Source: Sphingomonas metalli
GTDB lineage: Bacteria > Pseudomonadota > Alphaproteobacteria > Sphingomonadales > Sphingomonadaceae
Length of the DNA stretch: 64,000 nt
Direction of reading: 5' to 3'
Assembly: GCF_014641735.1 (NCBI RefSeq)
Contig: NZ_BMIH01000002.1
Span: forward strand, 434,001-498,000
Part shown: positions 17,783 through 27,575 of the stretch, piece by piece
Layout: each line of letters begins with the position of its first letter
Position numbering within the stretch: the first letter of the stretch is position 1
Program-made: the position numbers and the translations under genes
The notes under the pieces: model-generated
What the model saw: only the letters and a program-made list of their open reading frames with translations
What the model was told of the DNA's origin: nothing
Database searches by the model: none

Positions 17783-18411
17783 TCATCGCGGTCGACGGGC
17801 CCGCCGCGAGCGGCAAGGGCACGATCGCGCGCGCGCTGGCGAAGCATTACGGGCTGCCGCATCTCGATACCGGCCTGCTCTATCGCGCGGTGGCGCTGAC
17901 GGTGATGCGTCTCGGCCTCGACCCGGCGGTGGAGGCCGACGCGGTGGCGGCGTGCGACTTCGACGACCGGCTCCTGGCCGAGGCGGAGTTGCGCAGCGAC
18001 CCGGTCGGGCAGGTCGCCTCGATCGTGTCGGCGCATCCGCTGGTGCGTGCCTCGCTCCTCCAGCGGCAGCGGCGCTTCGCCGGGCAGCCGGGCGGCGCGG
18101 TGCTCGACGGACGCGACATCGGGACGGTGATCGCCCCGCAGGCCGACGCCAAGCTGTTCGTCAAGGCGAGCGCGCAGGTCCGCGCCCGGCGGCGCTACGC
18201 GGAGCTGCACGCGGCCGATCCCTCGCTCGGTTTCGACAAGGTGCTGGCCGACATCCGCGCCCGCGACGCGCGCGACTCGGGCCGGGCGACCGCGCCGCTG
18301 GCCCAGGCCCCGGATGCCGCGCCGCTGGATACGAGCGCGCTGAGCATCGAGGCAGCGATCGCACGGGCGATCGAGATCGTCGAGGCGCAACGGCGACGGG
18401 GCGGGCGGTAG
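17779..18411 (+). CDS. cmk: Cytidylate kinase
   Basis: A 210-aa kinase that phosphorylates CMP and dCMP with ATP. It has the P-loop [20 protein letters not shown] close to the N-terminus, [12 protein letters not shown] for the nucleotide monophosphate site, [12 protein letters not shown] and the lid [15 protein letters not shown]. The GTG start overlaps the aroA stop (GTGA), an arrangement common in alphaproteobacteria, where aroA-cmk-rpsA-ihfB form a conserved neighbourhood. Here a ParDE module separates cmk from rpsA. Confidence 0.96.
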   Translation: MIIAVDGPAASGKGTIARALAKHYGLPHLDTGLLYRAVALTVMRLGLDPAVEADAVAACDFDDRLLAEAELRSDPVGQVASIVSAHPLVRASLLQRQRRFAGQPGGAVLDGRDIGTVIAPQADAKLFVKASAQVRARRRYAELHAADPSLGFDKVLADIRARDARDSGRATAPLAQAPDAAPLDTSALSIEAAIARAIEIVEAQRRRGGR

Positions 18412-18452
18412 GGGCGGCTCTGGGGGGCCGGCTGCTGCCCGCCCGCTACCTC

Positions 18453-18479
18453 CCGTTCGTGCTGAGCGAAGTCGAAGCA
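18453..18479. repeat. Half copy of palindromic repeat, family C
   Basis: CCGTTCGTGCTGAGCGAAGT-CGAAGCA matches the left arm of the full copy at 24081-24150. No right arm follows, so this is a solo arm in the cmk-parE gap. Confidence 0.7.
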
Positions 18480-18566
18480 GTGTACTTTTGCCTCAAGGGC
18501 TAGCGCTGGCGGCGGGAAGAGCAGTGCTTCAACACTCTCAACACGGATGGAAAGGATGACCCCGCC

Positions 18567-18857
18567 CTAATCATCCATCCAGTCCGCCCGCGCGTGCGGT
18601 ATGCGGAGGATGACGATGCCGTCGTCCTCAATCTCATAGACGATGAGGTGCGCGCGAAACGGGTGCGCGCGGACCGGCCGGTCGAGTTCATGCCGCAATC
18701 GCGCTGCTCGGGGAAACTCCGCCAGAAAACGGGCCGTATCGAGCAGCCCGGTGAGATAGGCTTCGCTCTGATCGAAACCGAAACGGTCGACGCCCGACCA
18801 GTATAGGTCCTCCAGATCCGCCGATGCCCGACGGGCGAGCCGGAACTTCGCTGCCAT
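18567..18857 (-). CDS. parE: RelE/ParE family toxin
   Basis: A 96-aa basic protein: KFRLARRASADLEDLYWSGV at the N-terminus and RAHPFRAHLIVYEIEDDGIVILRIPHARADW at the C-terminus, the ParE pattern with a closing Arg-Asp-Trp. ParE toxins usually poison gyrase; RelE relatives cleave mRNA, and sequence alone does not settle which. It starts 3 bp after the antitoxin stop. Confidence 0.85.
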   Translation of the reverse strand: MAAKFRLARRASADLEDLYWSGVDRFGFDQSEAYLTGLLDTARFLAEFPRAARLRHELDRPVRAHPFRAHLIVYEIEDDGIVILRIPHARADWMDD

Positions 18858-18860
18858 CGA

Positions 18861-19097
18861 TTACGCCCGCTTGCTGCGAATATCCGCCATGATCTCGTCG
18901 ATCGAGCGCGGGTCGATCCCGCTCGCCCGCGCCTCGTCGACCATCGTCTGCATCGCGGCGATCTTCTCCGCGCGCACCTGTTCGCGGCGGATGAGGTCGC
19001 GGACGACGTCGCTGGAATTGGCGTAGCGGCCTGTTTCGGCCTGCGCCTCGACCCAGGCCTTCATCGCGTCGGGGAGGGAAATGTTCATCGTCGCCAT
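18861..19097 (-). CDS. parD: ParD-type ribbon-helix-helix antitoxin
   Basis: A 78-aa protein: MATMNISLPDAMKAWVEAQA as the N-terminal DNA-binding strand and first helix, GRYANSSDVVRDLIRREQ as the second helix, and an Ala/Arg-rich C-terminal tail (IDEIMADIRSKRA) that would wrap the toxin. Longer in-frame starts exist but read through the promoter and the rpsA leader. ATG at 19088 is an alternative. It should neutralise ParE and repress its own promoter. Confidence 0.87.
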   Translation of the reverse strand: MATMNISLPDAMKAWVEAQAETGRYANSSDVVRDLIRREQVRAEKIAAMQTMVDEARASGIDPRSIDEIMADIRSKRA

Positions 19098-19103
19098 GGC
19101 CGC

Positions 19104-19133
19104 GATCCTGTGGATCATGGCAAGGATTGTCAA
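19104..19133 (-). promoter_or_regulatory. parDE promoter with candidate operator
   Basis: On the minus strand a perfect -35 (TTGACA, 19128-19133) is followed about 17 bp on by a weak -10 that falls inside GATCCACAGGATC (19104-19116), a perfect 5+3+5 palindrome. The palindrome is 7 bp from the parD ATG, where an autorepressing antitoxin would bind. Confidence 0.5.
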
Positions 19134-19375
19134 CTTGTCTCCGCCACGCTTTTGGTGTACCGCGCCGCCGTCCGTCGAGCCACAAGCGTTCGCGGAAAGG
19201 CGTGGCGCGCAGGGGCTGTCCCTCGCGCCTTTTCGCATATGTGCGATTCCCGCCCTCCGCGACGCCGGATCGATGGATGCCGCGACCGGCATGGGGTCGC
19301 CGCGGCGTTTTCAGCCAAGACCAGCGGAGCCAACCGCTTGGCCGGAAACAACACACGATAGGACACTCTAACCCT

Positions 19376-21085
<1,710 letters not shown>

Positions 21086-21094
21086 CGCAGGTTT

Positions 21095-21122
21095 GGTACC
21101 GGAAGGACTTCCTTCCGGTACC
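21095..21122 (+). terminator. Hairpin after rpsA
   Basis: GGTACCGGAAGG-ACTT-CCTTCCGGTACC is a perfect 12-bp stem with a 4-nt loop, 10 bp past the rpsA stop. It lacks a clear U-run, so termination may be partial. Confidence 0.6.
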
Positions 21123-21181
21123 TCACCATCAAATTACTTATATTTCACAATTTTTCCGCTGTCTGGTAACGATAGCAAAAG

Positions 21182-21195
21182 TTGACCTGCATCAA
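21182..21195 (+). promoter_or_regulatory. FNR/FixK-type box upstream of ihfB
   Basis: TTGACCTGCATCAA differs by one base from TTGAT-N4-ATCAA, the Crp/Fnr family site. It lies inside a perfect larger palindrome (AAAGTTGA-N6-TCAACTTT, 21178-21199), 39 bp before the ihfB start in an AT-rich leader. Regulation by oxygen is inferred only from the match. Confidence 0.4.
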
Positions 21196-21234
21196 CTTTA
21201 GGCCCATCACGACTTCTCGAAGGGGAATAAGGTC

Positions 21235-21519
21235 GTGATTCGCTCTGAACTGGTCCAACGCATTTCCAGCCACCACCCTGCGCTCAGCGCCCGGGAAGTC
21301 GAGACGATCGTCTCGACCTTTTTCGACGAGATCACCGAACAACTCGCGCGCAACGGCCGCGTCGAGATCCGCGGCTTCGGCGCCTTCTCGACACGCGGTC
21401 GCGATGCCCGCACGGGCCGCAACCCGCGCACCGGCCAGTCGGTCGAGGTCGACGCCAAGCGCGTCCCCTATTTCAAGCCCGGCAAGGAAATGCGCACCCG
21501 CCTGACCTGCGAGGGTTGA
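21235..21519 (+). CDS. ihfB: Integration host factor subunit beta
   Basis: A 94-aa HU/IHF-fold DNA-bending protein: [20 protein letters not shown] at the N-terminus, then [20 protein letters not shown] and [20 protein letters not shown], the beta-arm with the intercalating Pro. It pairs with IhfA to bend DNA in replication, recombination and transcription. The GTG start follows AAGGGGAATAAG. It lies downstream of rpsA as in most proteobacteria. Confidence 0.96.
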   Translation: MIRSELVQRISSHHPALSAREVETIVSTFFDEITEQLARNGRVEIRGFGAFSTRGRDARTGRNPRTGQSVEVDAKRVPYFKPGKEMRTRLTCEG

Positions 21520-21532
21520 GGCCCGCGTTCCG

Positions 21533-21856
21533 GTGGCCGGTACGGGTGCCCTGCCCTTTGTCGAGCGCGTATTCGAGTTCGACGGCGGCACCCTGCCGGT
21601 TCGCTTCCATACTCCGGTCCTACAGCCGGGTGGCGAATTTCGGTGTTACTATTGCATCGAATGGCCGCATGGCGCGAAGTGGAAGCATGCCTGCGGACTG
21701 GATGGATTACAGGCGCTGATACTGGCGATGCGATCAGTTCATACGCTGCTGATCGCACATGACTTGTACTCGGCAGGCCTGCTTACCTGGTGCGACAGCG
21801 CCGATCTCGACCTTCCGCCCGCATGGCCGCCCTACGAGCCACCGTCGTCTGATTGA
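21533..21856 (+). CDS. Small DUF6968-like protein
   Basis: A 107-aa protein with GTG start 14 bp after ihfB. Sequence features: LPVRFHTPVLQPGGEFRCYY, EWPHGAKWKHACGLDGLQAL and ILAMRSVHTLL, a beta-rich domain closed by a helix with the pattern seen in DUF6968 proteins. Function is unknown. It has three Cys and ends in a Pro-rich tail. No transport signal is seen. The family call rests on the GLDGLQALILAM motif only. Confidence 0.65.
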   Translation: MAGTGALPFVERVFEFDGGTLPVRFHTPVLQPGGEFRCYYCIEWPHGAKWKHACGLDGLQALILAMRSVHTLLIAHDLYSAGLLTWCDSADLDLPPAWPPYEPPSSD

Positions 21857-21895
21857 TTGGCGCGGCGTCAGAGGCCGCTCCAATCGGCGGTAGTC

Positions 21896-21974
21896 GTCGC
21901 CCCGGCAGGCTCGGGGCTGATGCGGCTTCGGCCCAGCGCCACGACCAAGAGATTCCGGCATTCGCTGGGATGAC
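21896..21974. repeat. Palindromic intergenic repeat, family F
   Basis: It begins GTCGCCCCGGCAGGCTCGGG and ends ATTCCGGCATTCGCTGGGAT-GAC, with the same internal GCGGCTTCGGCCCAG-type segment as in the copy at 15660-15740. Confidence 0.7.
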
Positions 21975-22084
21975 GACCAGTGTGGTCTGGATGGATCGCC
22001 GCCCAAGCCACGAACGCTCGCGGCGCCGAAGATCACGCCCCGCCCTTGACGCTCCCCAGCCGTTCGGCTTTGCCCGCAGGGTGC

Positions 22085-22168
22085 GCGGACGTGGCGAAAT
22101 CGGTAGACGCTGCCGACTTAAAATCGGCTTCCTTCGGAGTACGGGTTCGAGTCCCGTCGTCCGCACCA
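22085..22168 (+). tRNA. tRNA-Leu (anticodon TAA)
   Basis: It begins GCGGACGTGGCGAAATCGGT-AGAC and ends with CGTCCGC-A-CCA, with a perfect 7-bp acceptor stem. The anticodon arm is GCCGA-CTTAAAA-TCGGC with TAA as anticodon. A variable arm (TTCCTTCGGAG) typical of class II tRNAs and the GGTTCGAGTCC T-loop are present. CCA is encoded. Confidence 0.97.
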
Positions 22169-22170
22169 GC

Positions 22171-23616
22171 CTCGCCGCGCTGACCCTGCTCGCGGCGGGC
22201 TGCGATCGCCGCAGCGACTCAGGCCCGGTGGTGGTGAGCGCGATCGGCGAGCGGCCGGCGCCGGACTGGACCGACCCGACCCGGCTGGCGCTGCGCCCCG
22301 TGCCCGCCGACCTTCCCGCGCGGCTGCTGCTCGACGCGACGGCGCAGGGGCTGGTCCGCTTCGATGCCGCCGGGCAGATCGAGCCGGGGCTGGCCGAGCG
22401 CTGGACGGTGCTCGACGGCGGCGGCAGCTATATCTTTCGCCTGCGCGAGGCCTATTGGCAGGGGGGCACCCGCGTCACCGCGGAGCAGGTGGTGCGGCTG
22501 CTGCGCCATCGCCTGTCGCCGCGGGCGCGCAATCCGCTCGCGCCCTTCCTGACGGCGATCGACGAGATCGTCATCATGACCCCGCAGGTCATCGAGATCC
22601 GCCTGCACCGGCCGCGTCTTGATCTGCTCAAGCTGTTCGCCCAACCGGAGATGACGCTGGTCCGCCCGGCGCCGGCCGGCGGCAGCGGGCCGCTGCGCGT
22701 CGCGACCGGCGGCAGGATGCCGTCGCTGCGCCCGGCCTTCGATCCCAATCGCGCCGATCCCGGGGACCAGCGCCTGGTCCAACCCGAAGAGACGGTGCAG
22801 CTGATCGCCGAGCCAGCGGCCCGCGCGATCGTGCGCTTCGTGCAGCGCCGCTCCGATCTGGTCAGCGGCGGGCGGTTCGCCGACTGGCCGCTGGTGGTCG
22901 TCGCCGACCTGCCGCGGACCGCGGTGCGTCTCGATCCCGCGGCAGGCCTGTTCGGCCTGGCGATCGTGCGGCGCGACGGCTTCCTCGCCGATCCCGCCAA
23001 TCGCCGCGCGCTGTCGGAGGCGATCGACCGCGAGGCGCTGGTCGCCGCGATCGCCCCGAACTGGGCCGGCGCCGACCGCATCCTGCCCGAGGCGCTGGAT
23101 TCGGGTGCGCCGCCGCAGGTGCCCGACTGGTCGTTGCTGACGCTCGACCAGCGACGGGCGGCGGCGCGGGCGCGGGTGGCGGCGTGGCGCGAGCCGGTGC
23201 GGCTGCGCATCGCCCTGCCGCCGGGTCCGGGATCGACGCTGCTCCACGCGCAGCTCGCCGCCTCGCTGGCGAGCATCGGGATCGTGCTCGAGCGGGTCGC
23301 GCCGGAGGCCGCGGCGGAACTGACGCTCGTCGACTCCGTCGCCCCCTATGACAGTGCGCGCTGGTACCTGGCGACCGCCTGCCTCGCCTGCGGGCCCGAG
23401 GCGCAGGCCGCGCTGGAGGCGGCACGACTGGCGCCGACCCCGGCGGATCGCGCGGCGCGGATCGCCGAGGCAGATGCCGCAATGGCCGGGGATGCGGGCT
23501 TCATCCCGCTCGCCCGCCCCTTTCGCTGGTCGCTGGTCGCGCCGCGGCTGGCCGCGTGGCAGGCGAACGCCCGCGCGTGGCATCCATTGAACAGGCTGCG
23601 CCCCGACGCCATCTAA
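22171..23616 (+). CDS. ABC transporter substrate-binding lipoprotein (peptide/nickel type), start unresolved
   Basis: The frame is clearly coding: a lipobox (LTLLAAGC, Cys codon 22201-22203), then LDATAQGLVRFDAAGQIEPG and LAERWTVLDGGGSYIFRLRE, the pattern of SBP_bac_5 (OppA/DppA) proteins, followed by VTAEQVVRLLRHRLSP and RRALSEAIDREALVAAIAP. At about 480 residues it is a little short for the family. No ABC permease or ATPase is nearby. The frame is open back through tRNA-Leu, and between the tRNA and the lipobox there is no ATG, GTG or TTG; the nearest upstream start is GTG 22081, which would translate the tRNA gene. The first conventional start after the tRNA is GTG 22228, past the lipobox. 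Coordinates given here start at the first codon outside the tRNA. Confidence 0.75.
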   Translation, partial: LAALTLLAAGCDRRSDSGPVVVSAIGERPAPDWTDPTRLALRPVPADLPARLLLDATAQGLVRFDAAGQIEPGLAERWTVLDGGGSYIFRLREAYWQGGTRVTAEQVVRLLRHRLSPRARNPLAPFLTAIDEIVIMTPQVIEIRLHRPRLDLLKLFAQPEMTLVRPAPAGGSGPLRVATGGRMPSLRPAFDPNRADPGDQRLVQPEETVQLIAEPAARAIVRFVQRRSDLVSGGRFADWPLVVVADLPRTAVRLDPAAGLFGLAIVRRDGFLADPANRRALSEAIDREALVAAIAPNWAGADRILPEALDSGAPPQVPDWSLLTLDQRRAAARARVAAWREPVRLRIALPPGPGSTLLHAQLAASLASIGIVLERVAPEAAAELTLVDSVAPYDSARWYLATACLACGPEAQAALEAARLAPTPADRAARIAEADAAMAGDAGFIPLARPFRWSLVAPRLAAWQANARAWHPLNRLRPDAI

Positions 23617-23621
23617 CCGGC

Positions 23622-24029
23622 ATGGAACGCACCATGTCGCAGCTCGATCGCCTGCCCCTCGCCCGCGATCCCGCCGCCGTCCGCCGCCGCGTCGAGGCGC
23701 TGGAGCGGGTATTGGAGCGCAGCTTCACCGTGCCGGGGATCAACCGGCCGGTCGGGCTCGACTTCGTGCTCGGCCTCATCCCGGTGGTCGGCGACGTCGC
23801 CGCCGCGGCGCTGGGCAGCTGGATCGTGTGGGAGGCGCGCAACCTCGGCATGTCCAAGTTCCAGCTGGCACGGATGGCCGGCAATGTCGGGTTCGACATG
23901 CTGCTGGGGCTGGTGCCGTTCGTCGGCGACGCGGCGGACTTCTTCTTCCGCTCGAACAGCCGCAACCTGCGCATCATCCGCAAGCATCTTGACAGGCATC
24001 ATCCCGGGACCGTGACCGTCGCGGGGTGA
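23622..24029 (+). CDS. DUF4112 domain membrane protein
   Basis: A 135-aa protein: a basic, charged N-terminus (PAAVRRRVEALERVLERSF), then two hydrophobic segments, GLDFVLGLIPVVGDVAAAAL and GFDMLLGLVPFVGDAADFFF. This paired GLxPxVGD pattern defines DUF4112. It probably forms a hairpin in the inner membrane; function unknown. The ATG is 5 bp after the lipoprotein stop, so the two may be co-transcribed. ATG at 23634 is an alternative start. Confidence 0.85.
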   Translation: MERTMSQLDRLPLARDPAAVRRRVEALERVLERSFTVPGINRPVGLDFVLGLIPVVGDVAAAALGSWIVWEARNLGMSKFQLARMAGNVGFDMLLGLVPFVGDAADFFFRSNSRNLRIIRKHLDRHHPGTVTVAG

Positions 24030-24080
24030 GCGGGGGCTGGGCGGCGCCGGTTCAGCTGGAGCTGGATGACATAGCGCTCA

Positions 24081-24150
24081 CCCGTTCGTGCTGAGCGAAG
24101 TCGAAGCACAGGTGAGTCCCAGGCCCTTCGACTGCGCTCAGGGCGAACGG
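24081..24150. repeat. Palindromic intergenic repeat, family C (full copy)
   Basis: CCCGTTCGTGCTGAGCGAAG at the left and CTGCGCTCAGGGCGAACGG at the right are near reverse complements, separated by AGGTGAGTCCCAGGC. A solo arm is at 18453 and a variant full copy lies between rpoB and rpoC. Confidence 0.8.
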
Positions 24151-24227
24151 TCGAAGGTGGATCAGCCTGATTGTGCTCTGACTCGTCAGCCCCGCGCAGA
24201 CGGGAGACGTTAGGACGGCATGTCGCC

Positions 24228-24944
24228 TCAGCGCCGATCGCGCCAGATGCGGATCGGCGTCGTCGGCGCCAGCCCGCCCTGATGCACCGGGCAGCGGGCG
24301 TAGCGGAAGCGCCGGTCGAGGCAGAGCCAGATCTCGTCGAGCCAGCCCTGCCGGTCGGCGGTGATGCGCATCATGTCGGGCGCGATGCCGGGATTGGCGG
24401 CAGCCATGGCCGCCGCCAGGTCGCCGGCCGTGGCCGACCGGCGCGACAGCGCTTCCATGTCCGGATAGCGCAGCGTCCGATAGAGTGCGGTCGACCGGGC
24501 GAAATAGCGCGCAGGGGTGTAGCCGGCCATGCAGGTGCCATGCTTCGACCATTCGTGCTGCATCAGCTGCGCGGACGGCGTGGAGCAGAGGTTCGCGCGC
24601 ACCACCCGCGCCGGGATCAGCGCGGTCGGCCGGCAATATTGCGGCCAGTCCTTCCCCTCCCCATCCGGCCACAGCCCGTGCAGGGTGAAGCCGAAGCTGT
24701 TGCCCTGCCCGCATTGGAAGCGCGACTGGGGCCGGTCGGCCGAGCCGCTGCGGCAGAATTGCGGCGACCAGCTGATCGCGAGCGTGTAGCCGCCGATCGG
24801 CAGGATGCGGCGCGGCTGGCGGTCATCCGGCAGGTCGGGCCGGATCGGCTGCGCGCCCGCGGGAACGGCGCAGCGATAGGCCTGGGCGGCGGCCACGCCC
24901 GGCGTCAGGGCGAGCGCGGCGGCGACGGCGAAACGCGGCATCAT
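24228..24944 (-). CDS. Ribonuclease T2 family protein, exported
   Basis: A 238-aa protein with a signal peptide ending near GVAAAQA. Both catalytic segments of the T2 family are present: FTLHGLWPD (His89) and HEWSKHGTC (His130, Glu131, His135). Six or more Cys could form disulfides in the periplasm. T2 enzymes cut single-stranded RNA through a 2',3'-cyclic phosphate; a role in nutrient scavenging is likely. It overlaps the preceding membrane protein gene by 4 bp. Confidence 0.92.
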   Translation of the reverse strand: MMPRFAVAAALALTPGVAAAQAYRCAVPAGAQPIRPDLPDDRQPRRILPIGGYTLAISWSPQFCRSGSADRPQSRFQCGQGNSFGFTLHGLWPDGEGKDWPQYCRPTALIPARVVRANLCSTPSAQLMQHEWSKHGTCMAGYTPARYFARSTALYRTLRYPDMEALSRRSATAGDLAAAMAAANPGIAPDMMRITADRQGWLDEIWLCLDRRFRYARCPVHQGGLAPTTPIRIWRDRR

Positions 24945-25345
24945 CGGGCGTCCTCCTCCCAGTCGTCATGCGGGCGCGCGAACCAGAGCGCGGCGGCGGG
25001 GCGGAAGAGCAGCACCGCGCCGACGATCGTCAACCCGACCTGGACGATGTTGACCACCCCGACCAGCCCGAGCGCGACCTGGCCGGTGGCGACCTGATAG
25101 AGGAGCGAGATCGTGCCGAGCGCGGTCAGCGCGACCAGCAGCCCGCGCGCGATCGGACTGCCGCGGCGGGTGGTGAAGAGGATCAGGAGCAGGAACGCCC
25201 CGGCGATGAACGCCGTCACCCCCGCCGCCAGCCCGGTGCCGTAGACGAGGCGCAGCGGCTCCCAGACCAGCACGGTCCCCAGCACCAGCAGCGCGGTGGC
25301 GGCGAGATAGGCCCATTCGGCCTGGATCACGGATTTCGGGCGCAT
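24941..25345 (-). CDS. Small membrane protein of unknown function
   Basis: A 134-aa protein with four hydrophobic helices (AYLAATALLVLGTVLVW, LAAGVTAFIAGAFLLLILFT, GLLVALTALGTISLLYQVAT, VVNIVQVGLTIVGAVLLF) and an acidic C-terminal tail (HDDWEEDAR). The ATG at MRPKSVIQAEWAY is chosen because longer in-frame starts lie in the intergenic repeat. It overlaps the RNase T2 gene by ATGA, so they are co-translated. I do not recognise the family. Confidence 0.7.
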   Translation of the reverse strand: MRPKSVIQAEWAYLAATALLVLGTVLVWEPLRLVYGTGLAAGVTAFIAGAFLLLILFTTRRGSPIARGLLVALTALGTISLLYQVATGQVALGLVGVVNIVQVGLTIVGAVLLFRPAAALWFARPHDDWEEDAR

Positions 25346-25434
25346 CGGCTTCCCCCTGTTCGCCGCCGCGATAGCGCCGCGGCGGGGGCGGAGGCAATCG
25401 GGGATGTGGGGGGTGGGAGGGTTGTCGCTTGATC

Positions 25435-25529
25435 GTCGTGCCGGGCTCGTCCCGGCATCCACCGTTCCGCAGATGCGAAGCTCGCGGTAAACGCGGAACC
25501 GTGCATCCCGGGACAAGCCCGGGACGACG
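25435..25529. repeat. Palindromic intergenic repeat, family E
   Basis: CGTCGTGCCGGGCTCGTCCC at the left mirrors GGGACAAGCCCGGGACGACG at the right, with CATCCACCGTTCCGC and GCGGAACCGTGCATCCC as a second inverted pair inside. Other copies are at 31865-31961 and 40959-41052. Together with the family F copy beside it, this fills most of the 336-bp gap 25346-25681; no gene is seen there. Confidence 0.8.
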
Positions 25530-25556
25530 GAAGGAGGCGCGGTTCATCTCTCAAGC

Positions 25557-25634
25557 GTCATCCCAGCGCAGGCTGGGATCTTTGGCAGAAGGAGTACGCC
25601 CATCGCCAAAGGCCCCAGCCTGCGCTGGGGCGAC
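25557..25634. repeat. Palindromic intergenic repeat, family F
   Basis: GTCATCCCAGCGCAGGCTGG at the left and CCCCAGCCTGCGCTGGGGCG at the right are near reverse complements, with TTTGGCAGAAGG and CCATCGCCAAAGG between them, which are also partly complementary. Confidence 0.8.
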
Positions 25635-25681
25635 GAGTGGGCAGTGGGTTGCGACCGCAGGCGTGGGTGGCCGCCACCCCC

Positions 25682-26542
25682 TTACGCGGCCGCGAAATCC
25701 AGCCCGATATCGACGGCGGGGGCGGATTGGGTCAGGCGGCCGACGCTGACAAAGGTGACGCCGGTCTCGGCGATCGCGCGGATCGTGTCGAGGCGGACGC
25801 CGCCCGAGGCTTCGGTCGGGACGCGACCGGCGACCCGCGCGACCGCCTCGGCCAGCATCGGCGGCGCCATGTTGTCGAGCAGCAGATGCGTCGCACCCGC
25901 GGCGATGGCGGGCTCGATCTGGTCGAGCCGGTCGACCTCGACGATGATCCGCGCGATGCCCGCGGCGACCGCCCGGCCGACCGCGGCCTCCACGCCGCCG
26001 GCGACGGCGATGTGGTTGTCCTTGATCATCGCCGCATCCCACAGGCCCATGCGGTGATTCTGCGCGCCGCCCATGCGGGTGGCGTATTTCTCCAGCACGC
26101 GCAGGCCCGGGATGGTCTTGCGCGTGTCGAGCAGGATCGCTCCCGTCCCCGCCATCGCATCGACATAGGCCGCGGTCAGCGTCGCGATGCCGGACAGGTG
26201 CTGGACGGTGTTGAGTGCCGAGCGCTCGGCGGTGAGCAGCGCGCGGGCATTGCCGGCGAGGCGCAGCAGCACCGTGCCCGCGGGCACCCGCTCGCCGTCG
26301 GCGACCGGCGCGTCGATCTCGACCGCGGGATCGAGGTCCCGGAAGAAGGCCTGGGCAAGGTTGATCCCGGCGACCGCGACCGGCTCGCGCGCGGCCATCA
26401 CGCCGGTGAAGCGCGCGTCTGCCGGGATGACCGCGGCCGAGGTGACGTCGCCGACCGCGCCCAGATCCTCGGCCAGCGCGGCGTTGATGAAGCCGTCGAG
26501 ATCGAAATCGGGGGGCAGGTCGATGGACACGGGGCTACTCAT
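25682..26542 (-). CDS. nadC: Nicotinate-nucleotide diphosphorylase (carboxylating)
   Basis: A 286-aa enzyme that converts quinolinate and PRPP to nicotinate mononucleotide in de novo NAD synthesis. Motifs: AALAEDLGAVGDVTSAAVIP near the N-terminus, LTAERSALNTVQHLSGIATL, LLDTRKTIPGLRVLEKYATR, GGAQNHRMGLWDAAMIKDNH (substrate phosphate region), IIVEVDRLDQIEPAI and EASGGVRLDTIRAIAETGVT. It lies 34 bp downstream of nadA on the same strand, so they share an operon. ATG at MSSPVSIDLPPDFDLDGF gives the normal length. Confidence 0.96.
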   Translation of the reverse strand: MSSPVSIDLPPDFDLDGFINAALAEDLGAVGDVTSAAVIPADARFTGVMAAREPVAVAGINLAQAFFRDLDPAVEIDAPVADGERVPAGTVLLRLAGNARALLTAERSALNTVQHLSGIATLTAAYVDAMAGTGAILLDTRKTIPGLRVLEKYATRMGGAQNHRMGLWDAAMIKDNHIAVAGGVEAAVGRAVAAGIARIIVEVDRLDQIEPAIAAGATHLLLDNMAPPMLAEAVARVAGRVPTEASGGVRLDTIRAIAETGVTFVSVGRLTQSAPAVDIGLDFAAA

Positions 26543-26576
26543 GGAAAGAGAGGAAACGGGCGGGCGGCGGCGGTGA

Positions 26577-27575
26577 TCAGTCGCCGGTGACCCGCAAGGG
26601 ACCGAGATCGCCCTGCCCCACCGTGCCGCTCGCCATCGCCAGCATCGCGTCGAGGCTCTTGCGCGCGCGCAGCCGCAGCCCCTCCTCCATCTCGATCCGC
26701 GGCTCCAGATCGCGCAGCGCGACGTAGAGCTTCTCCATCGTGTTGAGCGCCATATAGGGGCAGATATTGCAGTTGCAGTTCCCGTCCGCACCCGGCGCAC
26801 CGATGAAGGTCTTGCCCGGCATCGCCTTTTGCATCTGGTGGATGATATGCGGCTCGGTCGCGACGATCAGCGTGTCGCCCGGCACCGTGGCGGCATATTC
26901 GAGGATGCCGCGGGTCGAGCCGACATAATCGGCATGGTCGAGGATCACCGCCGGGCATTCGGGATGCGCGGCGATCGGCGCGGTCGGATACTGCGCCTTG
27001 AGCTTGAGCAGCTCGGTCTCCGAAAACGCCTCGTGAACGATGCACACGCCCGGCCACAGCAGCAGGTCGCGCCCGGTCTTGCGCGCCAGATAGCCGCCCA
27101 GATTGCGGTCGGGGCCGAAGATGATCTTCTGTTCGGGCGGGATCTTGGCGAGGATCGTCTCGGCGGACGACGATGTGACGATCACGTCGCTCAGCGCCTT
27201 CACCTCGGCCGAGCAGTTGATGTAGGTGAGCGCGATATGATCGGGATGCGCAGCGCGGAAGGCGGCGAACTGTTCGGGCGGGCAGCTGTCCTCGAGCGAA
27301 CAGCCGGCATCCATGTCGGGCAGCACGACGATCTTCTGCGGAGACAGGATCTTGGCGGTCTCCGCCATGAAGCGGACGCCGCAAAAGGCGATCACGTCCG
27401 CCTCGGTCGCCTGCGCCTTGCGACTGAGATCGAGGCTGTCGCCGACGAAATCGGCGAGGTCCTGCAGCTCGGGCTTCTGGTAGTAATGGGCGAGGATCAC
27501 GGCGTTGCGCTCGCGGCGCAGGCGGTCGATCTCGGCGCGCAGGTCGAGCCCGGTCGGGAGCGGTTCCATCTTCAT
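26577..27575 (-). CDS. nadA: Quinolinate synthase A
   Basis: A 332-aa [4Fe-4S] enzyme that condenses iminoaspartate with dihydroxyacetone phosphate to quinolinate. The three expected cluster cysteines are in place: [10 protein letters not shown] (Cys92), [10 protein letters not shown] and [11 protein letters not shown] near the C-terminus. Other family motifs are [36 protein letters not shown] and [15 protein letters not shown]. The ATG overlaps the DUF4230 stop (ATGA). No nadB (aspartate oxidase) is in the window; an aspartate dehydrogenase or a distant nadB must supply iminoaspartate. Confidence 0.96.
   Translation of the reverse strand: MKMEPLPTGLDLRAEIDRLRRERNAVILAHYYQKPELQDLADFVGDSLDLSRKAQATEADVIAFCGVRFMAETAKILSPQKIVVLPDMDAGCSLEDSCPPEQFAAFRAAHPDHIALTYINCSAEVKALSDVIVTSSSAETILAKIPPEQKIIFGPDRNLGGYLARKTGRDLLLWPGVCIVHEAFSETELLKLKAQYPTAPIAAHPECPAVILDHADYVGSTRGILEYAATVPGDTLIVATEPHIIHQMQKAMPGKTFIGAPGADGNCNCNICPYMALNTMEKLYVALRDLEPRIEMEEGLRLRARKSLDAMLAMASGTVGQGDLGPLRVTGD

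Noticed and set aside
22085..22168. An integrated genomic island at tRNA-Leu
   Set aside because: No integrase, no direct repeat of the tRNA 3' end further along that I can see, and the flanking genes are chromosomal in type.
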